A stretch of 64,000 bases of DNA from an uncultured Steroidobacter sp. Lineage in GTDB: Bacteria > Pseudomonadota > Gammaproteobacteria > Steroidobacterales > Steroidobacteraceae. How positions within the stretch are numbered: the stretch's first letter is position 1; every line of letters starts with the position of its first letter. The translations under genes and the position numbers were made by a program. The DNA lies in NCBI GenBank assembly GCA_937864115.1, contig CALMII010000016.1:62001-126000 (forward strand), read 5' to 3'. Positions 33,569-44,982 of this stretch are shown here, piece by piece. The notes beneath the pieces are model-generated. The model worked only from the letters and a program-made list of their open reading frames with translations. It made no database searches and had not been told where the DNA came from.

Positions 33569-33892
33569 ATGCCCAAAGTGACGTATATCGAAGCCAGCGG
33601 GGAGCAGCACGTCGTCGACGTGGCGGTCGACGAAAGCGTGATGCGCGGCGCGCTGTACAACGATGTGCCGGGAATCATCGGCGAGTGCGGCGGCGCCTGC
33701 TCCTGCGCGACCTGCCGTTGCTACGTCGACGACGCCTGGGCTGCGAAAGCAGGCACGCCTGAATCCGACGCGGAACGGGAACTGCTCGAAGGCGCCGACG
33801 AAACCAAACCGAATGCGCGGCTCTCCTGCCAGATCACCATGACGTCCGAACTCGACGGCCTCGTCGTCCGCCTGCCTGAAAAGCAGTTCTGA
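33569..33892 (+). CDS. [2Fe-2S] ferredoxin (adrenodoxin/putidaredoxin type)
   Basis: The 107-residue protein has cluster ligands Cys40-x5-Cys46-x2-Cys49 and Cys87 (GECGGACSCATC and RLSCQI), the adrenodoxin/putidaredoxin pattern, with an E-rich region between. It ends 27 bp before the P450 gene on the same strand and is the obvious electron donor to it. No ferredoxin reductase is encoded in the window. Confidence 0.93.
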   Translation: MPKVTYIEASGEQHVVDVAVDESVMRGALYNDVPGIIGECGGACSCATCRCYVDDAWAAKAGTPESDAERELLEGADETKPNARLSCQITMTSELDGLVVRLPEKQF

Positions 33893-33919
33893 TCCGGTTC
33901 GAGGAACAGGAGACGCACC

Positions 33920-35173
33920 ATGCCCATCGACGCCGCCCACCCCGTCCCGCCCGTCTTTCCCCGCTTCGCCGGCCCCGATCAGATTCCGCCGCATGTGCCG
34001 AAGGAACTCGTGCGCTCCGTCGGCCTGACCACCGGCCCCGAATTTCTCGCCAGCCCGCACGACTTCATGGCGAAGCTGCACGAGACGCAGCCGCCGATCT
34101 TCTACGACGTGAATCCGTACGGTAATGCCTGGCTGTTCCTCAAGCACGAGGATGCGCTGTTCGCGCTGCGTCACTGGGAATATTTCTCGAACGAAGGCGC
34201 GACGCCGTTTCCGCGCGATCCGAACGACTACTTCTATTTCATTCCCATCGAGATCGATCCGCCGCATCACCGCAAGTACCGCAACATCGTCGATCCGCTG
34301 TTCAGCCCGAAGGGCGTGCTGAAACTCGAATCGCTGATCCGCCAGCGCGCCAGCGACCTGATCGACGGGTTCATCGACAAGGGCGAATGCGAATTCACCA
34401 CGGCCTTCGGCCGGCCGCTGCCGGTGTCGGTGTTCCTCGACATCATGGGCCTGCCGCAGGACATGCGCGACACGTTCGTCTCCTGGGCCATCGACCTGCT
34501 GCACGCACCCGATCGCGCGACCATGGGCCGGGCGATGCAGAACATCGTCGCCTACATCAAGCAGGCCATCGCGGAAAAGAAGGCGCATCCCGACGAAGGC
34601 GTCGTCAGCCGCATCGCACACGCGGCGCCGGACGGCCAGCCGCTCAGCGACAAGGAAGTGTTCGGCTTCGTGGTCTTCCTGTTCATCGGCGGACTCGACA
34701 CCGTGTTCGCGACGCTCAACAACATGTGGCTGTGGCTGGCGCAGAACCCGGAGCGCTGCAAGGAAATCATCGACCGGCCCGACGACATCGACAAAGTCGT
34801 GGAAGAACTGCTGCGCCGCTGGTCGGTGACGTTCTCCGGCCGCGTGATCGCGCAGGACATCGAGATGCGCGGCGTCAAGATGAAGAAAGGCGATCGCATC
34901 ACCTGCGTGCTGCCCGCCTGCAACTTCGATCCGGAGGTTTTCCCGAATCCGCTGGAAGTCGATTTCGACCGCCCGCGCAAGACGATCATGGCGTTCACGG
35001 TCGGCGTGCACAGCTGCATGGGCGCACACCTGGCGCGGCTCGAAGTGAAGATCGCGCTGCAGGAATGGCTGAAGCGCATTCCGGAATTCTCGGTGAAGCC
35101 GGGCGCACCGATCATCTATCGTCCCGGCGGCGTGGTCGGCCCCGAGTACGTGCCGCTGGTCTGGAAGAAATAG
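33920..35173 (+). CDS. Cytochrome P450 (class I bacterial)
   Basis: The 417-residue soluble P450 has the heme-thiolate loop FTVGVHSCMGAHLA with Cys366, the I-helix LFIGGLDTVFATL around residue 257 (oxygen-activating D-T pair), and an ExxR-region E-x-x-R in VVEELLRRWS. The general type is the camphor/linalool/cineole hydroxylase group of terpenoid P450s partnered with putidaredoxin-like ferredoxins. The substrate is not deducible. GAGGAACAGGAG lies upstream. It follows the ferredoxin gene directly. Confidence 0.93.
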   Translation: MPIDAAHPVPPVFPRFAGPDQIPPHVPKELVRSVGLTTGPEFLASPHDFMAKLHETQPPIFYDVNPYGNAWLFLKHEDALFALRHWEYFSNEGATPFPRDPNDYFYFIPIEIDPPHHRKYRNIVDPLFSPKGVLKLESLIRQRASDLIDGFIDKGECEFTTAFGRPLPVSVFLDIMGLPQDMRDTFVSWAIDLLHAPDRATMGRAMQNIVAYIKQAIAEKKAHPDEGVVSRIAHAAPDGQPLSDKEVFGFVVFLFIGGLDTVFATLNNMWLWLAQNPERCKEIIDRPDDIDKVVEELLRRWSVTFSGRVIAQDIEMRGVKMKKGDRITCVLPACNFDPEVFPNPLEVDFDRPRKTIMAFTVGVHSCMGAHLARLEVKIALQEWLKRIPEFSVKPGAPIIYRPGGVVGPEYVPLVWKK

Positions 35174-35188
35174 CGCGCCACCCACCCC

Positions 35189-35272
35189 TGTGGGGCCGGC
35201 TTCAGCCGCTTCTTGCTGTAGGTCAGGCTTCAGCCTGACTGTTTTCAGGCCGGCTGAAGCCGGCCCCACAGG
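35189..35272. repeat. Two-stem palindromic repeat, compound copy
   Basis: A half unit (CTGTGGGGCCGGCTTCAGCC) is followed by a full unit in the opposite orientation (CTGTAGGTCAGG...GGCCCCACAG). It lies after the P450 stop. Confidence 0.9.
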
Positions 35273-35345
35273 CAGAGCAAATCCTTAAGTCAGCGCCATT
35301 TCCTGCTAGGGTGCGCAGCCTGATCCAGATCTTCCCCGGGATTGC

Positions 35346-37184
35346 ATGGCCGCCGCCCACGATTCGCATCTCCTCGTCAGCGTCGTCGCCCTGCTCGGCG
35401 CCGCCGTCGTCGCCGTTCCCCTCTTCCGGCGCCTGGGACTGGGCTCGGTGCTCGGCTATCTGGCCGCCGGACTCGTCATCGGTCCCTTCGGTTTCGGCTG
35501 GTTCAGCGATCCGCAGAGCATCCTGCACGTCGCCGAACTCGGCGTCGTGATGTTCCTGTTCGTGGTCGGGCTGGAGATGCGCCCGTCGCATCTGTGGCAT
35601 CTGCGCGGCCAGATCTTCGGACTCGGCACGCTGCAGATCCTCACCTGCGTCGCCGGCCTGACGGGTGTCGGCCTCGCTTTCGGTTTCACGCTGGTCGTCG
35701 CCTTCATCGGTGCCGCAGGATTCGTACTCACGTCGACGGCGATCGTCATGCAGCTGCTCGCCGAACGCGGCGACATCGCGCTGCCGCGCGGCCAGAAGAT
35801 GGTGTCGATCCTGCTGTTCGAGGATCTGCTGATCGTGCCGCTGCTCGCCGTCGTGAGTCTGCTGGCGCCGCAGGTGACCGCAGAGACCACCACGCGCTGG
35901 CTCGACATCGCGATCGGCGTCAGCTCGCTCGCGGGCCTGATCGCTGCCGGCCTGTGGCTGCTGAATCCGCTGTTCGCATTGCTGGCGGCGGCACGCGCTC
36001 GCGAAGTCATGACGGCCGCGGCGCTGCTGGTGGTGCTGGGCGCGGCATTGCTGATGGAAATGGGCGGCTTGTCCATGGCCATGGGCGCCTTCATCGCCGG
36101 CGTGCTGCTGTCGGAATCCACGTTCCGGCATCAGCTCGAAGCCGATGTCGAGCCGTTCCGCGGCCTGCTGCTCGGCCTGTTCTTCCTCGCCGTCGGCATG
36201 GCGCTGGACGTGTCGGTGGTCGCGCAGAACTGGATGCTGATCGCTGCGGCAGTACCGGCGATGATGGCCGCGAAGGCGACGTGCATCTACGTGATCGCGC
36301 GCCTGACCCACAGCTCGCACCCGGAGGCGCTGGATCGCGCCGTGCTCATGGCGCAGGGCGGCGAGTTCGCGTTCGTGCTGTTCGGCGCGGCGGCCGTCAA
36401 CGGCATCATCGACGCCAACATCAGCTCCAATCTGACGGCCATCGTCATTCTGTCGATGGTGCTGACGCCGCTGGTCGTCCTGGCCGTGCGGCGGTTCACC
36501 CGCATCGAAGTCGCCGGCGGCATGGAAGGCATCGAGGTCGCCAGGGGCCTGAGCGGTTCGGTGCTGCTGATCGGCTTCGGCCGTTTCGGCCAGGTCGCGA
36601 GCCAGGCGCTGCTCGCACGCGGCGTCGACGTGAGCATCATCGACACCGACATCGAAATGATCCGCACCGCGCAGGATTTCGGCTTCAAGGTGTACTACGG
36701 CGACGGCTCGCGGCTCGACGTACTGCACGCCTGCGGCGCCGACAAGGCGCGCGCGATCACCGTGTGCATCGACAACCGCGAAACGACGAGCCGCATCGCC
36801 ACGCTGGTGCGCGCGGAGTTTCCGCAGGCGCGTCTGCTGGTGCGGTCCTTCGATCGCGAACATGCGCGCGAACTCGTCGGCATCGGCATCGACTACCAGA
36901 TTCGCGAAACCTTCGAATCCGCGCTGCGCTTCGGCGAGGAAACGCTGCGCCAGCTCGACGTCAGCGACGAGGAAGCTGCACAGATCGCCGCACAGATCCG
37001 CAGCCGCGACGCCGAACGCTTCGCCGTGGAACTGGCCACGGGCGGTTTCGAAGCCGGCAAGGCCTTGCTCTACGGCAACGTCGCTCCCGCGCCGCTCAAA
37101 CCCGTACCGTTCAGCAAACCGCAACGCGAAGGCGAGGCGCTGAACGATCTGCCGCAGACCACCGACGCGGTCGAACGCACCTGA
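35346..37184 (+). CDS. KefB-type CPA2 cation:proton antiporter with TrkA-N domain
   Basis: The 612-residue protein has an N-terminal Na+/H+-exchanger domain of about 12 helices ([44 protein letters not shown]). A cytosolic Rossmann RCK/TrkA-N domain follows with [17 protein letters not shown] (GxGxxG near residue 408), then [18 protein letters not shown]. It is closest to KefB/KefC glutathione-gated K+ efflux systems. Its stop overlaps the start of the next gene (TGATG), so they are co-translated. The second, overlapping frame is a shadow. Confidence 0.9.
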   Translation: MAAAHDSHLLVSVVALLGAAVVAVPLFRRLGLGSVLGYLAAGLVIGPFGFGWFSDPQSILHVAELGVVMFLFVVGLEMRPSHLWHLRGQIFGLGTLQILTCVAGLTGVGLAFGFTLVVAFIGAAGFVLTSTAIVMQLLAERGDIALPRGQKMVSILLFEDLLIVPLLAVVSLLAPQVTAETTTRWLDIAIGVSSLAGLIAAGLWLLNPLFALLAAARAREVMTAAALLVVLGAALLMEMGGLSMAMGAFIAGVLLSESTFRHQLEADVEPFRGLLLGLFFLAVGMALDVSVVAQNWMLIAAAVPAMMAAKATCIYVIARLTHSSHPEALDRAVLMAQGGEFAFVLFGAAAVNGIIDANISSNLTAIVILSMVLTPLVVLAVRRFTRIEVAGGMEGIEVARGLSGSVLLIGFGRFGQVASQALLARGVDVSIIDTDIEMIRTAQDFGFKVYYGDGSRLDVLHACGADKARAITVCIDNRETTSRIATLVRAEFPQARLLVRSFDREHARELVGIGIDYQIRETFESALRFGEETLRQLDVSDEEAAQIAAQIRSRDAERFAVELATGGFEAGKALLYGNVAPAPLKPVPFSKPQREGEALNDLPQTTDAVERT

Positions 37185-37651
37185 TGAAGATCTGGGTCGA
37201 CGCCGATGCCTGTCCCGGCGTCATCAAGGAAATTCTTTTTCGTGCCGCCGAACGCACCCGCACGCAGATGATGCTGGTCGCGAATCAGGGCATGCGGATT
37301 CCGCCCTCACCCTTCATCCGCTTCACGCAGGTCCCCGCGGGATTCGACGTTGCCGACAAGCACATCGCGGCACAGCTGGAAACGGACGATCTCGTCGTCA
37401 CCGCAGACATCCCGCTCGCTGCCGCCGCGATCGAGAAAGGCGCCCACGCGCTGAATCCGCGCGGCGAGCTCTATACGCGAGACAACATTCGCGAACGCCT
37501 GTCGATGCGCAACTTCATGGACGAGTTGCGAAGCAGTGGCGTCGCGACCGGCGGGCCGGCACCGCTGGGCCCGCGTGATCGCGAGGCGTTCGCCAACAGT
37601 CTCGATCGATTGTTGCGGAAGTACGCCCCGCCGCCGGACCCGAAAAGCTGA
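37184..37651 (+). CDS. YaiI/YqxD-family (DUF188) protein
   Basis: The 155-residue protein has the conserved [22 protein letters not shown] start, [25 protein letters not shown] and [17 protein letters not shown] segments of the YaiI/DUF188 family, a PIN-like fold with conserved acidic residues. The family's function is unknown, though RNase activity has been suggested from the fold. It overlaps the antiporter stop codon. Confidence 0.93.
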   Translation: MKIWVDADACPGVIKEILFRAAERTRTQMMLVANQGMRIPPSPFIRFTQVPAGFDVADKHIAAQLETDDLVVTADIPLAAAAIEKGAHALNPRGELYTRDNIRERLSMRNFMDELRSSGVATGGPAPLGPRDREAFANSLDRLLRKYAPPPDPKS

Positions 37652-38056
37652 TCAGGACACCGCGCGGCGCTTCAGCGGCGTTTCGTTGGTCTGTGCATAG
37701 GCCGAGCATCGCTCCGGCTCGACGGGCCGGACTTCGAAAGTCAGGCCGCAGGCGACGCAAGGATTCTTCCCGGCCAGCGCCGCCGCGTCGGCAAGACTCT
37801 CGGCCAGAAAAAACCAGTACCCGCCGATGACTTCCTTGGTTTCGGCGAACGGTCCGTCGATCACACCGTCCCTGGACACGAGCATCGTCGGCTCCGCGAG
37901 CCGCTGTCCCGGCTTCGCCCTGCCCGATGCGACCAGACCCGCGTGCCATTCGTAGAAATCATCGATGGCCTGCTGAATACGTTCCTGCGGCAGATCCTCG
38001 TCCCATCGTCCACGCGACAGGATGAGGTACTCGGAAAATTTCTTTGTGTCGGCCAT
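37652..38056 (-). CDS. YCII-domain protein
   Basis: The 134-residue protein has the YCII-related ferredoxin-like fold landmarks: FSEYLILSRGRWDEDL, LVSRDGVIDGPFAETKEVIGGYWFFLAESLADA and KNPC. The second half ends in a divergent EVRPVEP tail. Such proteins are often adjacent to ECF sigma factors and probably act as small dimeric enzymes. Here it stands alone, ending at 37652 right beside the DUF188 stop. Confidence 0.85.
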   Translation of the reverse strand: MADTKKFSEYLILSRGRWDEDLPQERIQQAIDDFYEWHAGLVASGRAKPGQRLAEPTMLVSRDGVIDGPFAETKEVIGGYWFFLAESLADAAALAGKNPCVACGLTFEVRPVEPERCSAYAQTNETPLKRRAVS

Positions 38057-38167
38057 GACTTCACCAGAAGGTTGCGCGAGTGGGCGGGCAGCATAGCAAA
38101 CGAGCGGCGATGCCTCGGGCGGTGCGCGAGCGGCCGTTTGTCCTTCTGTGCTCGGATTGACCTCTTC

Positions 38168-38271
38168 TGTGGGGCCGGCTTTCCCGCCGGACGACCGAAG
38201 GAAGTGGTTTATCCATTTCCTTCGGTCACAGCCGGCCTTCCAAGGGCGTCAGGCTAAAGCCTGACCTACAG
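38168..38271. repeat. Two-stem palindromic repeat, variant with extra stem
   Basis: Between the CTGTGGGGCCGGCTTTCCCG and GTCAGGCTAAAGCCTGACC stems lies an extra inverted pair, GACCGAAGGAA and TTCCTTCGGTC, with a short loop. The same insert (abbreviated) recurs at 51992. It is a third-stem variant of the repeat. Confidence 0.85.
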
Positions 38272-38274
38272 CGA

Positions 38275-39216
38275 TCAATAGCCGCGACTTCGATCCACGA
38301 TACCGCCGACAGATTCGCCGCGCTCCAGCTGCCGGATCTTGTCCGCGACCTGACGCGCCGACGGCCCGATGACCGTGATCGCCGAGACGTGCGGCGTGAT
38401 GCGGATCTTCGGATGCATCCAGAACGGATGATCCGGCGGCAACGGCTCCTGCCGGAAGACATCGAGCGCAGCACCGAGGAGATGACCACTGTCGAGCAGG
38501 GCGAGCAGCGCCTCCTCGACCAGCAATTCGCCCCGCGCCACGTTGATGACGCAGGAATGCGGCGCGAGTTGCGCCAGTTCATCGCGACCGAAACGATCGC
38601 GCGTCTGCGGCGTCAGCGGCGCGAGGATGACGAGAATGCGCGTGGCCGCGAGGAAGGCAGCGAAATCTCCCACGCCGCCGGATTCTGCGAAGCAGCGAAC
38701 ACCCGGTATGGCATGCACCGAACGCGCATAACCGTTGACACGGAAACCCAGCGCCGCGAATGCAGTCGCCACCTGCTGCCCCAATACGCCGAGGCCGAAA
38801 ATGCCGACCGGCCAGTCCGCGGGATCTTCTCTCGGCAATGGCTGCCAGCGCCGCGCCAGTTGGTGCGCCGCGTATTCGTCACGCTGACGCATCCAGTTGA
38901 GCGCCGCACCGACGCAATAAGTCGCCATCTGTTCGCCCATGCCCGCGTCTTCCAGCCGGATCACCGGCAGATCCGCCGGCATGTACGAACTGGCGAGCAG
39001 TTTCTCGACACCGGCGCCGGTGGAGAAGAATGCCTTCAGTCGCGGCTGTGCTTCGAAAAACGTCCGGGACGGCGCGGCCCATGCGATTGCGTAGTCCGCC
39101 TCGCGCGTCTCCGCATCGCTCCACACGATCACGTCGGTGCCCGGCAACTCCGCTGCGAGCGCATTGCGCCAGCGCTCGCACGAAGCCGGATTGTGATGGG
39201 CGACGACGATGCGCAT
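38275..39216 (-). CDS. GhrA-like glyoxylate/hydroxypyruvate reductase
   Basis: The 313-residue D-2-hydroxyacid dehydrogenase starts at the ATG at 39216 (MRIVVAHH). Rossmann motif PVGIFGLGVLGQQVATAF, catalytic Arg in INVARGELL, Glu in DVFRQEPLPPDHPFW and His in RITPHVSAIT are all present. The WMRQRDEYAAHQLARRW and FSTGAGVEKLL segments fit the GhrA clade, which reduces glyoxylate and hydroxypyruvate. It is divergent from an M14 peptidase. A start at 39357 would overlap that gene's promoter. Confidence 0.88.
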   Translation of the reverse strand: MRIVVAHHNPASCERWRNALAAELPGTDVIVWSDAETREADYAIAWAAPSRTFFEAQPRLKAFFSTGAGVEKLLASSYMPADLPVIRLEDAGMGEQMATYCVGAALNWMRQRDEYAAHQLARRWQPLPREDPADWPVGIFGLGVLGQQVATAFAALGFRVNGYARSVHAIPGVRCFAESGGVGDFAAFLAATRILVILAPLTPQTRDRFGRDELAQLAPHSCVINVARGELLVEEALLALLDSGHLLGAALDVFRQEPLPPDHPFWMHPKIRITPHVSAITVIGPSARQVADKIRQLERGESVGGIVDRSRGY

Positions 39217-39355
39217 TCGTTTCCACCTGAGTTCCGCATCCGCGACTGGGCGGCCACGCGATCCTACAGCCGTCACTTCTCGCTCCAAAGCCCGCTCGCC
39301 GCTGGTGGCACGCGTTGTTAGAGTGTCCGCTTCCAGACCGAGAGATACCTCACAC

Positions 39356-40279
39356 ATGACCGCCGCATCCTCCCCCTATCCCATCGGCACGCCCGGCATT
39401 CCCTGGGGAGACACTGAACGCGCGCTGTGGCTGTCGCGCCAGACTCGCCATCGCAGCTACCTCGACGACGTGGTACGCGCAGTCGAACGACTGGCTTCGC
39501 GCTTCGATGTCACCGAATACGGCGAGCTGAATTATCCGCCGGATCGCTATCGCCTCTTTGCAGTCCGCAATCGCAACTGGCGCAACGACAGGCCGCTGGT
39601 ACTGGTGACCGGAGGCGTGCATGGCTACGAAACCAGCGGCGTGCACGGCGCGCTGCAGTTCCTCGAGCAGCGCGCGGGCGACTATGCGGACCGGATCGAT
39701 CTGCTGGTCGCGCCCTGCGTGAGTCCCTGGGCCTACGAACGCATCCATCGCTGGAACGCGAACGCCATCGATCCCAATCGCTCGTTCCGCGAGAACAGTC
39801 CGGCCGAAGAGTCCGCCGCACTGATGCGGCTCATCGCGCCGCTGCGCGGGCGCTTCCTCGTTCACATCGACCTGCACGAAACCACCGACAGCGACGAAAG
39901 CGAATTCCGCCCTGCACTGGCAGCCCGCGATGGCAAGCCGTTCGAACCGGGAGAAATTCCGGACGGTTTCTATCTCGTCGACGATACCGGGAATCCGCAG
40001 CCACAGTTCCAGCAGGCTGTCATCGACGCCGTCGCCCGGGTGACGCACATCGCGCCGACCGACGCGCAGGGCCAGATCATCGGCTCGGAAGTCCTCGCTC
40101 CGGGCGTCATCCGCTATCCGATGCGCGAGCTCGGCCTGTGCGCCGGCATCACCGGCGCACGCTACACCACGACGACGGAGGTCTATCCCGACAGCCCGCG
40201 CGCGACGCCCGAACAGTGCAATGCAGCGCAGGTAGCAGCCGCATGCGCCGCGATCGATTTCGCGCTGACGCGATCATGA
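39356..40279 (+). CDS. M14-family zinc carboxypeptidase-like protein
   Basis: The 307-residue protein starts at 39356. Zinc ligands are VTGGVHGYETSG (His89, Glu92) and HIDLHETTDSDESEF (His174 candidate), with DPNRSF as substrate-anchoring Asn-Arg. The C-terminal part reads ITGARYTTTTEVYPDSP. It lacks a signal peptide. The substrate is likely an amide such as an N-acylated amino acid or small peptide. It lies divergent from the GhrA-like gene. Confidence 0.82.
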   Translation: MTAASSPYPIGTPGIPWGDTERALWLSRQTRHRSYLDDVVRAVERLASRFDVTEYGELNYPPDRYRLFAVRNRNWRNDRPLVLVTGGVHGYETSGVHGALQFLEQRAGDYADRIDLLVAPCVSPWAYERIHRWNANAIDPNRSFRENSPAEESAALMRLIAPLRGRFLVHIDLHETTDSDESEFRPALAARDGKPFEPGEIPDGFYLVDDTGNPQPQFQQAVIDAVARVTHIAPTDAQGQIIGSEVLAPGVIRYPMRELGLCAGITGARYTTTTEVYPDSPRATPEQCNAAQVAAACAAIDFALTRS

Positions 40280-40369
40280 CAGGAGCATGACAGCATCGAG
40301 GAAGAGCGAAGCAGAGCCCGCCTGCGTTGGCACCCGGCAGAACCTCTGAGTCGACTACGGTATTCCGGG

Positions 40370-40406
40370 ATAGGTCGTCTCTATCAGTGCATGAAGAATA
40401 ATCGAC
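40370..40406 (+). promoter_or_regulatory. OxyR-like binding site
   Basis: ATAG-n7-CTAT (40370-40384) matches the OxyR half-site exactly. It is followed after 7 bp by TGAA-n7-CGAC, a weak match to the second half (ATAG-n7-CTAT). It lies directly before the katG promoter, the classical target of OxyR. Confidence 0.6.
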
Positions 40407-40435
40407 TTCAAAGGCGGTCCCACCGCGCCTAGCCT
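40407..40435 (+). promoter_or_regulatory. Predicted katG promoter
   Basis: TTCAAA (40407-40412), a 17 bp spacer, and TAGCCT (40430-40435) form a plausible sigma70 promoter. The -35 directly abuts the OxyR-like site, as at activated OxyR promoters. Transcription would start about 25 bp before the katG ATG. Confidence 0.5.
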
Positions 40436-40465
40436 CAGCGTCACCCCAGCAAGCCACGGAGATGA

Positions 40466-42697
<2,232 letters not shown>

Positions 42698-42720
42698 TTC
42701 GGGCCAGGGTGGGCCTCTTA

Positions 42721-42780
42721 CTGTGGGGCCGGCTTTAGCCGGCCTCTTTATCGGAAGTCAGGCTAAAGCCTGACCTACAG
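42721..42780. repeat. Two-stem palindromic repeat copy
   Basis: A clean unit: CTGTGGGGCCGGCTTTAGCC-GGCC, spacer TCTTTATCGGAA, then GTCAGGCTAAAGCCTGACC-TACAG. Exactly 60 bp, ending CTGT...ACAG. It lies between the convergent katG and terC-like genes and could serve both as terminator. Confidence 0.92.
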
Positions 42781-42803
42781 AAACCCGCGGAGGAAAGGAC
42801 GCC

Positions 42804-43820
42804 CTATCCCTCCTTGCTCTCCACCTCCGGCCGCTTGCGCGCAAACGGATACGCGCCGCGATGCGCGGGCCCTTTCGGCGGAATCATCAGCGACAGCACC
42901 ATCGTCACTGCCAGGATGCCGAGCGTCGCACCGAGCGACCACACCACCGGAATCTTGTAGACGTCGATCAGCAGCATCTTCGTGCCGATCAGCACCAGCA
43001 CCAGCGCGAGGCCGTAGGACAGCAGGTGAAAACGTTCGTGCATGCCGGCGAGCAGGAAGTACATCGCGCGCAGGCCGAGGATGGCGAAGACATTCGACGT
43101 CAGCACGATGAACGTGTCGGTGGTGATGGCGAAGATCGCGGGAATGGAATCCACCGCGAAGATCACGTCCACGATGCCGATGAGGATCACGACGACGGCC
43201 AGCGGCGTCGCCACGCGCACGCCGTCGATCCGGGTCGTCAGCCGTTCACCGTCGTAGTCCGGCGCGATGCGCATGCGCCGCCGGATCCATTTCAGCGCGG
43301 GATTCGATTCGAGATCGGGCTCCTGCCCGGCAGCCCACCACATCTTGATGCCGGTGAACACCAGGAACACGCCGAAGACGTACAGAATCCAGTGAAAGCG
43401 GCTGATCGCCCAGGCGCCGATGAGGATCATGACGGCGCGCAGCACCAGTGCCCCTAGGATGCCGATCATCAGCACCCGCTTCTGGTAATCCGCCGGCACC
43501 GAGAAATACGTGAACAACATCAGGAACACGAAGATGTTGTCGACCGCCAGCGCCTTCTCGACCAGGTAGCCCGTGATGAACTCGAGCGACTTGTCCTTCG
43601 CCAGCACCTGCGCCGCCGGATCGGCGCTGGCGCCGCCCAGGTACCACCACATCCACGCGACGAACACGAAGCTCACTGCCACCCAGATGAGCGACCAGAT
43701 CGTGGCTTCCCTGATGGAAACGGCGTGCGCTCCCTGTTTTCGCAGGGCAAAGAAATCGACGAGCAGTGCGATCAGAACGAAGGTCGCAAACAGCGACCAC
43801 ATGAGGGGAGTTCCCGTCAT
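42804..43820 (-). CDS. TerC/Alx-family membrane protein
   Basis: The 338-residue protein starts at the ATG at 43820, about 50 bp after the riboswitch. It has seven to nine membrane helices and the TerC family's paired acidic motifs LAVDNIFVFLMLF and VDSIPAIFAIT, with KMWWA and LVLVLIGTKMLL. E. coli Alx (same family) is a Mn2+ exporter under a manganese riboswitch and alkaline pH. Here too a yybP-ykoY riboswitch precedes the gene, so Mn2+ efflux is likely. A start at 43931 would lie inside the riboswitch and is rejected. Confidence 0.9.
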   Translation of the reverse strand: MTGTPLMWSLFATFVLIALLVDFFALRKQGAHAVSIREATIWSLIWVAVSFVFVAWMWWYLGGASADPAAQVLAKDKSLEFITGYLVEKALAVDNIFVFLMLFTYFSVPADYQKRVLMIGILGALVLRAVMILIGAWAISRFHWILYVFGVFLVFTGIKMWWAAGQEPDLESNPALKWIRRRMRIAPDYDGERLTTRIDGVRVATPLAVVVILIGIVDVIFAVDSIPAIFAITTDTFIVLTSNVFAILGLRAMYFLLAGMHERFHLLSYGLALVLVLIGTKMLLIDVYKIPVVWSLGATLGILAVTMVLSLMIPPKGPAHRGAYPFARKRPEVESKEG

Positions 43821-43870
43821 ACGGACCTCGAAGGCAATGAGGCTGTGGCGAACAGCCCCGGCGGTGTATT

Positions 43871-44007
43871 GCCCTTCGCGGTCTTGCCCGTCATGCGCCG
43901 TCGCATGATGCGGTGCCGGGACCTGCCTCACACGCCGTGAAAGCAGATCCGTACTGACGACACCGCAGAGCCTTGCGGCCCAGGCTACTCCCCTAGGAGA
44001 GGCGCGA
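43871..44007 (-). ncRNA. yybP-ykoY manganese riboswitch
   Basis: On the minus strand the leader carries the conserved parts of this class: CTAGGGGAGTAGCC (first Mn-binding loop), GTGTCGTCAGTACG (second loop), the closing stem GCGGTG/CACCGC, and the 3' core GGGCAAGACC, matching GCAAGACC of known members. It lies about 50 bp before the start of the TerC/Alx gene. Mn2+ binding should alter access to the gene's ribosome-binding site or transcription. Confidence 0.88.
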
Positions 44008-44122
44008 GGATTAAAGCAGGCCGGTTACCGGGCGGTCAACGTGCAACTCCACTCATCCGATGCAAAACACCCATCCTGCATGGCACTCTTCCCGCACTCC
44101 CTTCGCCAACGCAACGATCCCC

Positions 44123-44773
44123 ATGCCGAGCATTGCATTCGACTGCGACGGAACGCTCGTCGACAGCGAACCTCTTCACAACCGTGCCGACGTTACCGTG
44201 CTGGCGCAGTTCGGCATCGTCCTGGATCCGCAGGAGCATCTGCGGCGATCGACGGGTATCGGCCGGACCGCGATGCTGCGCATCATCGAGCAGGAGCATG
44301 GAGTCACGCTGCCTGCCGACACGCAGCAGCGGATCGAAGCGGAGCTGCATCGTCTCGTTGCCGCTGAACTCGAACCCATACCTTCGGTAGTACGCGTGCT
44401 GACGGCGCTGAGCGAACGAGGTGCGCACATGGCGGTTGCGTCGAACTCGCACGCCGCATACATCGAGCAGGCGCTGCAGTCCTGCGGCATCCGTCATTTC
44501 TTCGGCGATCGCATCGCTTCATCGGATCATGTCGAACGCCTGAAGCCGGCGCCCGATATCTATCTGCTCGCCGCCCGCATGCTCGGTACATCTCCCGCAC
44601 AGTGCATCGCGGTCGAGGATTCGCAGGCGGGCGTCGTTGCAGCGCACGCTGCAGGCATGCGGACCATCGCCTTCTGTCCTGCCGGGCATGTATTCACGCC
44701 AGCACAACTGGAACGTGCCGGCGCGCAAACAGTCATTGGCGATTTCGATGCACTACTGGATCTGATTACGTGA
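44123..44773 (+). CDS. HAD-superfamily phosphatase (beta-PGM/GPH type)
   Basis: The 216-residue protein starts at the ATG at 44123. HAD motif I is AFDCDGTLVDSEPLHN, motif II VASNSHA, motif III KPAPDIYLLAA, and motif IV VEDSQAGVVAAHAAGM. An alpha-helical cap inserts after motif I. It is a phosphosugar phosphatase/mutase-like member of subfamily IA; the substrate is unknown. It is divergent from the TerC/Alx gene. Confidence 0.9.
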   Translation: MPSIAFDCDGTLVDSEPLHNRADVTVLAQFGIVLDPQEHLRRSTGIGRTAMLRIIEQEHGVTLPADTQQRIEAELHRLVAAELEPIPSVVRVLTALSERGAHMAVASNSHAAYIEQALQSCGIRHFFGDRIASSDHVERLKPAPDIYLLAARMLGTSPAQCIAVEDSQAGVVAAHAAGMRTIAFCPAGHVFTPAQLERAGAQTVIGDFDALLDLIT

Positions 44774-44982
44774 GCCTGGCTCGCCTGCCCTGCCGTCCCC
44801 TCTTCACGAACCCGCCGACGCATGCGCAGAAGCACGTAAACCGCGCATTGACGCTTCCTCCCAAGCTGGCACGCTCGACGGGCAACGGGCCCGCGACGTC
44901 ATGATGCAGTGCAGAAAACCCGGACGCGCGCGTCAGGTTCCGTTGCGTCGGCAATCGCCCCACTCCACAGCGAGGTGACATC

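Noticed and set aside
33554..35269. 571-codon minus-strand frame opposite ferredoxin-P450
   Set aside because: It spans two genes and a repeat on the other strand, and has no recognisable protein features.
35342..37651. 769-codon plus-strand frame over the KefB-like antiporter
   Set aside because: Its first two-thirds is an out-of-frame shadow. Only the final part is the real YaiI/DUF188 gene, which starts at 37184.
43821..43931. Longer start for the TerC/Alx protein
   Set aside because: It would translate the 3' part of the manganese riboswitch.
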